Of a stretch of 64,000 bases of DNA, positions 58,901-64,000 are shown one piece after another. The number at the start of each line of letters is the position of its first letter. Positions within the stretch are counted from its first letter, which is position 1. Below the pieces are notes generated by a model. The model was not told the DNA's origin. It saw only the letters and a program-made list of their open reading frames with translations, and did no database searches. A program made the position numbers and the translations under genes. The DNA is from Euptelea pleiosperma (lineage: Eukaryota > Streptophyta > Magnoliopsida > Ranunculales > Eupteleaceae), in NCBI GenBank assembly GCA_035048495.1, contig CM068547.1, forward strand, positions 29,147,913 to 29,211,912. Reading direction: 5' to 3'.

Positions 58901-59300
58901 ATGTGAGATGATTTTGAGAGAAAAGACTCCGGTGCATTCGAGGAGATCGGCGAGGATTTAGGAGTCGATCCCATACTTTAGAAGACTTTATTTTGATTGT
59001 TTTAAAACATTACTTATTTATTTTAATGGGTATGTAGTCCTTTGATTGAGAGCATGTTCTCATCTCCATCTTTCTATACTTAATTGATTGATTGAATTGT
59101 TTGAGTTATGAATTATTTTAATTATTTGTTTTCTACATCTAGACTTTTTGTTTAGTTAGTGGGTTTTCGAATGAATCTTAGTAGTCTAATTGACCTAATT
59201 GGATCACTAGGGGACATTCATGGATCACCTCTGAGTTCGGGTACGGGTCGATCCATGGATTTTTGGGTCGTATCTGGGTATCCGAATTCGGGGCGTGACA
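55940..59300 (+). mobile_element. Long solo LTR (Gypsy-like), second copy, TSD ATAAC
   Basis: It begins TGTAATACCCTGAAC and ends GGGGCGTGACA, with a perfect 5-bp duplication ATAAC at 55935-55939 and 59301-59305. Length 3,361 bp. It is alignable end to end with the LTR at 7978-11797, with indels. It carries about four units of the 191-bp repeat (57250-58060) and a single 226-bp unit (58154-58390). No internal coding region. It is nested in the Harbinger-like element. Confidence 0.87.
57250..58060 (+). repeat. Tandem repeat inside second solo LTR, 180-191-bp period
   Basis: CTAAATATTTTT landmarks occur at 57390 and 57581, then diverged CTGAATATTTTT forms near 57767 and 57947. This is the same repeat as at 9290-10340 with about one fewer unit. 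Confidence 0.8.
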
Positions 59301-60154
59301 ATAACAATATTTTTTTTTTTTGACCATTTTAACAGTACATAACGTAATGGGGAGGTCCGAATCCGTTGCAACAGCCGTTATTATTGCCATAACGGATTCG
59401 GACCTCCCTCGTTACGTTATTACTGTTAAAATGCTGAAAAAATTATACTGATAAATAACGACCATTATTTTCTGAAAAATTTTGTGAAAAAAAAAATGTC
59501 CGTTATTTCTGTTATTGCTCATTATTTTTCTATTTTTTTTTTCATTTTTCATTTTTGAAAGTTTGAAATTCATGTTCAACTATGTGGGGCCCACCTATTA
59601 AGTACGAAAAATTTATTATTTTTTTCGTACTTAATATGTGGGGCCCACATATTTTGTGCTTTCTTAAGTGAGCATGCGTGCGAACCAAATGGTAGTAAAT
59701 ATGAACAGTGCGTAAATTTTAAAACTTGCATGTGCAAAGTTAGTGCGAACCAAACACAAGAAAATAGTATGGGGTGCACAAACCATTGCATGCAAAAACC
59801 ATTGCACACGTAATGCTTTGCATGCGTACCAAACAGACCCTTAGAGATTTCTGGCCGTATGGATGTTTGGTATACCCTAGATGCACATACAAACCAAAAA
59901 TTAGCTTGATGACTGATTTTTAAGCGTTGGATTAGAGTTGTTTTCATGGGTTGATTTTTAACTGTGGAATTTGAGCATTATTGACTATTATTTCGGATAC
60001 AAAGATCCAAAGGTTTAAAATCACTAATCAGGCTGATATTTGGTTTGTAGGCCCACCTAGGGTTGGGCCAACCATCCATACGGTCAGAAATCATGGCTCA
60101 TATTATGGTCAGTCAGCAACTTTGCTGCCGGTGTCCGTCTAAAAAGTTCTACTC

Positions 60155-62400
60155 TTCGACCGTGTGTGACAATAGATCTGCCAGTATGCCCGAATGCTGT
60201 CTCCAACCGTCTTTCTTTCAACGAACACAACATTTCATCCGGCAAGCCTGATTTTGTTGAACCCTATAGTTCACCTCTAAAAAAGTTATGTGGTAAGTGT
60301 TATGCCCTAATTCCCGACATGGAAATCGAAGGTGAACCACTAACCTGACTAAACTCTTATTCACACGAATACCCTGCTCCGAAGCTATGATGATAACTTC
60401 AGACTTCAATAAACAACGGAAGATTATCTCTGCAGCCACCATCAGAAAGGTACAGGACTATAGCTTCTCTGAAGCGACACAAAGTTCACTCTAAATGCCA
60501 CTGCTACCATCTAGGTCCTCTCCACATCAACAATTCTAACATCATCTTCTCTATGAATGGAATTGATGTAGAACAAGTAGTGGATTCTTTCATGGAGCTT
60601 TTGGATTGTCAAAAGCTTAAACGGTACTAAAGGGACACAATGAGTATTAACAGACTTGTTGATGAAAAATGACGTAACAAGGATCAACGGAATTTTCAAT
60701 AGTGTCAGAACTAAACAAGGCTGAAGCTCTTGAAAGGAATGACGAGATATGTTGCTTTTCGGCCAAATTCCATCATTTAAGGGGTGAAAACGACAATTTT
60801 GTTATTTTAAGAAGTTTTTGTTTTAGCAATAACTTTGATTATAGAAGTCAGAATCACTCACCGTCGATTCTGACATGTTTCAAGGCGCTAGTATAATCAA
60901 TTTTCAAGCTTCGTTAGATTTTGTCATTTTTAGTAATTTTTCTGTTTTGTTTAGTCTCATTTTACATTAAATAGATTGTAAGCCGAGAGGAAAAGATAGT
61001 TTTTTTTATCAATAAGATTTTGTGAGCTTCTCCGAGAGTTCTTCTCTGTTTGGTGGATTCCAAACCTCGAGATATTGACGTTGGTCATATTTCCGTATTG
61101 TTTCACACTGCGTCAGGAATACACTGTGGCCTTCCTTCCCAGGACATAGGACTATCTGATTTTCTGTCCTAGTCCTACATTAATAAATGGGCGTCCTGTT
61201 GGTCTGCCAATCGAGCATGGTGAAACCACATATTGTTGAATCCCTGTTGTTGTACTAATAAAGTAGAGGAAGAAGATGACAATAATAGTAGCTCCACTGA
61301 AATTGAGAAGGTGTGCTTGAGTACTGTATTTGAGGAGTAAGAAGACAGAGAGAATGCAGATGATGAAGAGTTGGAGAAATGAATAGTAGTAGAAACAACA
61401 TTACATTGTAGCAAGATGATTGATAGTTCTAGTCCAGGGATCAATTTCAATATGGTTTCTTGTCTTTCTCATCAGAATCTTGTACAAACACCTAATTCTT
61501 ATTTTAGAGATCTGGAGAAAGTCGATTACAGTAGAAAGAGATCGAAGGAGAAGGGTGTCGATGGGTGAAATGGAAAATGCAGAATATGTAGCCTTAGCTA
61601 GAAGAAACATAATCCAAAACATTTTCATGCTTTGTGGGAACTACAGAGAGCTTGCTCAACATGTAAGGATCCTAAAACCTACAAAGAAAATAACTGAAGC
61701 CACTGATCTCCAATCATCTCCAGTGATGATGCTTGATGAGGAGCTCCTGAAGCCACAGACTCGAGTCTGTTGCAAAATTAGTTTCCAAAGAAAACTCTCC
61801 ACTTCAAACTATTCCTGCACCAGAGTTTGGACTGCATAACAGAATTCTGTCCGATATAACAGTAAAAACATCCCCTAATTCAGCCGTTGTGATGGACCTT
61901 TTGCATCACTTAAATTTGCAAATGAACATAAACCAATAGAACGCCATCTGCACTTTTGAAAACACGGATGGTCTGATCAAGTGAGTGTGAAATGGGAGGC
62001 TTCAAAGGAAAATGCAGGGAAGTTCATTAATATGTTGAAGGTGGTAAGGAATTCCAGCCCTGCTGATCTGTGAAAGCTGATTGAGACCGATCTTGGGCAG
62101 GATAATAGCAAGCAATCATTCGCCTTTCTCATGCTCGGGGTATGTACTGTTCTAACAATAAAGACCCAATTACAGGTTTCATTGTAGTAGTGTAATGTAG
62201 AGAAAATCATAAATGAACCAGTTGAACTACAGAAAATGTACCTGACATTATGATAAACAGAGGGAATACCCTTGGGTTAGTTCTTAAAATGTAACCTGGT
62301 CTCTTGAGCACCAAAGCCCAGTGTTTCCATTTTATGAGTTCTATACATAGGATACATAGGATACACACTGGTGCTGCAGTCATAAAAGAGAAGGAAGCGA
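60155..62400. other. Decayed sequence with broken coding-like stretches
   Basis: No recognised gene. Around 61250-61850 plus-strand frames contain short protein-like runs (for example EEEDDNNSSSTEIEKV, then YSRKRSKEKGVDG in one frame and EMENAEYVALARRN in another), broken by stops. This may be an old gene or retroelement fragment. I could not assign a family. Confidence 0.25.
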
Positions 62401-62429
62401 CGGTTCAGGCAAGCAAACTACCCATCTGC

Positions 62430-62620
62430 AACAACCAGCTGAGTAGCCATCTTGCGTCCAGTCAAGGCCATCCAATAGCCTAACCTTCTCCCATTCAGCT
62501 CACTGGAGAACACACTCCAGATCCTGTCAAATTCTCCATCAGATTTCATGCAGCACATTGAAGGTTTCTCGCCTAAAGTAGGCCAAAACTTCAACCCAAT
62601 TCCTTACGTTACGACAGGGT
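62430..62620 (-). CDS. Possible terminal exon of an unrecognised minus-strand gene
   Basis: On the minus strand a frame of about 60 codons ends at TAG (plus-strand 62428-62430). It reads LKFWPTLGEKPSM, then DGEFDRIWSVFSSELNGRR and LGYWMALTGRKMATQLVVAD. Its composition is protein-like, with balanced Trp, charged residues and hydrophobics. An AG acceptor with a weak pyrimidine tract lies near 62615. No upstream exon was found with confidence and no family is recognised. It may be a pseudogene or part of a gene continuing to the right. Confidence 0.3.
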
Positions 62621-62730
62621 TCCATATGTAGATAGAATTTGGAAACTTGCTTGTGAGTGTACACACCAATATCCAATTCAACTGTTGAACACAACTCAGG
62701 CATCCCTAGTACACTGTACATATGCATATG

Positions 62731-63251
62731 TATTCATTTGTGTAGGTTCATATTCATTTATGTGATGTGTGAAACTGGTCTTTGCATGTCATAGTCATAT
62801 TCTACTACTGTGTTTTGCTGGTTTGGGGTTTCTTTGTTCGAGACTGGACTGATGAACAGGACTTACTATTTCATCAACAAAGATGTTTGCTTTAAGTTTA
62901 TTTTGATTGTTGCTTGAGGTTGAGATATAATATTACTACAATGAAAAAATATTTCTTGAATAATTTTTCTTCAAAAACAAGCTAGCATGCACTATTAGGT
63001 GTATGTAGGGGAAAAGCAGAAGAATGAAACTGAAACCCATGGATTATAACCAATCTATAGCTTTTTTTAGCTTCTAAAGCATCAAAACAAATTCATCTCG
63101 GCACCATGGGCAGTTTTCTTGTTCTCTACCCAAGTTGCTTGGTCTCTCCAAGTATGATCTCAGATATGGTCGCATCCTCAACGGATTTTAGCTTGATTAT
63201 TTTTCTTTCGACTCAGGCAGGGGACTCAAGGATAATATAACTGAAAGACCC
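62731..63251. other. Unassigned spacer
   Basis: No gene, repeat boundary or RNA recognised; ordinary AT-rich plant intergenic or intronic sequence. Confidence 0.3.
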
Positions 63252-63254
63252 TTA

Positions 63255-63511
63255 GGGGCATGTTTGATTGCACAGAAATTTTTCCCAAGAAATACATCTA
63301 GGAAATGCCTTAAATGGTTGATTTTTTTTTGTAAGCACCAAAAAGGCGTATTTCAATCATGTGAGAAAATAAAGGCGTATTTCCGGTGGAAATGAATTCT
63401 CACCAATTTGTATGGGAAATGAATTTCGGGCTTACAATGGCTATCTAACAAGGGACAGTTGTGTTTTCCAATGGAAAATGCAATTTTCCCACTTGGCAAT
63501 CAAACACGCCC
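63255..63511. mobile_element. PIF/Harbinger-like (Tourist-type) MITE, TSD TTA
   Basis: The ends GGGGCATGTTTGATTGC and GCAATCAAACACGCCC are inverted repeats with the Harbinger-type GGGC-TGTTTG start. TTA flanks both sides (63252-63254 and 63512-63514). Length 257 bp, non-coding. Confidence 0.78.
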
Positions 63512-63514
63512 TTA

Positions 63515-64000
63515 GAGGTGTCACGATGTTTTGTCCTTTTTCAAGAAACGATCTTGCAATATCTAATCTGTCTTCGATATAAACCGAGGCATTATGGTCA
63601 TTGTATAACTCTTTTCTTTCTCACAAGTTTTTCTTCTTAAATTGGGGTCAGTCTATTGATTGCTTGTCAATTAACACCCAAACGTACTGAGTGTATCGAC
63701 CCTTCCTTGATTGATTGATTTCATAAAAAAAATATGAATTTCAACTGATTAAAATGAGCAAACCTATAAAAATTGGAAATTAGAAAGTACAAAAGAGGGT
63801 GATGATCTTAAATAGCATGATCAAGTGTCTGAGATTTCATAAAATCGACTACCTCAGTGTGTGCTCAAAATTTGGCCTCTGGAATCTAGACTGCACACTT
63901 CGACGCACTCTCTTTGGAATTTATCTTGGACAGCTAGTAGGGCTCCCAACATAAGGCACTTCGAAGCTCAAGTCAGGTGGTAAGCAATTCAACAAAGTAA
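63515..64000. other. Unassigned right edge
   Basis: No gene or element recognised in the final 485 bp. The last 130 bp is less AT-rich and could be the edge of a repeat or exon outside the window, but nothing supports either. Confidence 0.25.

Larger units (their letters stand above)
55546..59840. mobile_element. PIF/Harbinger-like element, interrupted by a solo LTR
   Basis: The ends GGGTGTGTTTGATACGCGTG and CATGCGTACCAAACAGACCC are inverted; GGG(N)CTGTTTGG termini with a TWA target are typical of PIF/Harbinger (Tourist-like) elements. The flanks are CTA and TTA, an imperfect 3-bp duplication. Without the solo LTR it would be about 930 bp. The interior has AT-rich and GTTATAAC-type repeats plus a hairpin at about 59325-59433 (ACCTCCC and GGATTCGG arms). 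No transposase seen. Confidence 0.65.
55495..60154. mobile_element. Foldback MITE, family A, copy 5, split by nested insertions
   Basis: The left tip (55495-55545: GAGTAGAAC-TTTGCTG, CCACAATATGAGC, ACGTGGCATGTTC) and the remainder (59841-60154, ending GCTCATATTATGGTCAGTCAGC and GTTCTACTC) are the two parts of one family A element. They are separated by a 4.3-kb insertion at 55546-59840. The tips are inverted repeats of each other. Confidence 0.75.

Noticed and set aside
1..64000. CRISPR arrays, operons or bacterial ribosome-binding sites
   Set aside because: Introns, transposon types and gene families show plant nuclear DNA. The tandem repeats lack unique spacers.

Overview
The window is nuclear DNA of a flowering plant. 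It has GT-AG introns, AT-rich repeat-filled spacers, a chloroplast-targeted PPR-SMR gene, a POLTERGEIST-type PP2C, and typical plant transposons (Gypsy-type solo LTRs, Copia, L1-type LINEs, hAT, PIF/Harbinger, Mutator-like elements and a tRNA-derived SINE). The species cannot be fixed from the sequence. Introns of 8 kb and more full of retroelements suggest a moderately large genome.

Three host genes are well supported. (1) 12391-28213 (+): a seven-exon gene for a 225-residue protein with an N-terminal ubiquitin-like region, an acidic linker, a hydrophobic membrane segment and a C-terminal SAYSvFN domain. It is easily missed because its exons are only 65-133 bp and are spread over 15.8 kb. 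(2) 38520-51704 (+): a four-exon POL/PLL1-type PP2C phosphatase of 784 residues with a myristoylation/palmitoylation-type N-terminus and an 8.6-kb first intron. (3) 52689-54812 (-): an intronless 707-residue PPR-SMR protein, the likely orthologue of Arabidopsis SOT1 (At5g46580) and maize PPR53. It is convergent with the PP2C, with under 1 kb between the stop codons. A possible 3' exon of an unrecognised minus-strand gene lies at about 62.4-62.6 kb.

Layout: 0-12 kb is repeat territory, with a decayed 4-kb hAT element and two solo LTRs with perfect 5-bp target duplications. 12.4-28.2 kb is the SAYSvFN gene. Its intron 1 holds LINE pieces and a broken, rearranged Copia element. Its intron 2 holds MITEs, LINE tails and a near-perfect 292-bp inverted duplication. 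28.2-38.4 kb is intergenic, with foldback MITEs, a SINE and hAT-like elements. 38.5-54.8 kb holds the PP2C and SOT1 genes. 55-60.2 kb is a three-level nest: foldback MITE, then Harbinger-like element, then a 3.4-kb solo LTR. 60.2-64 kb is decayed sequence with one more Harbinger-like MITE.

The three genes act in unrelated processes (probable ER/ribosome quality control, meristem signalling, plastid rRNA maturation) and I see no operon-like link. The most notable content is structural: the inverted duplication inside a transcribed intron, two tiny target-primed insertion scars, the solo LTR trio, the nested insertions and four long G homopolymers all on the same strand. I found no convincing undescribed multi-gene system.
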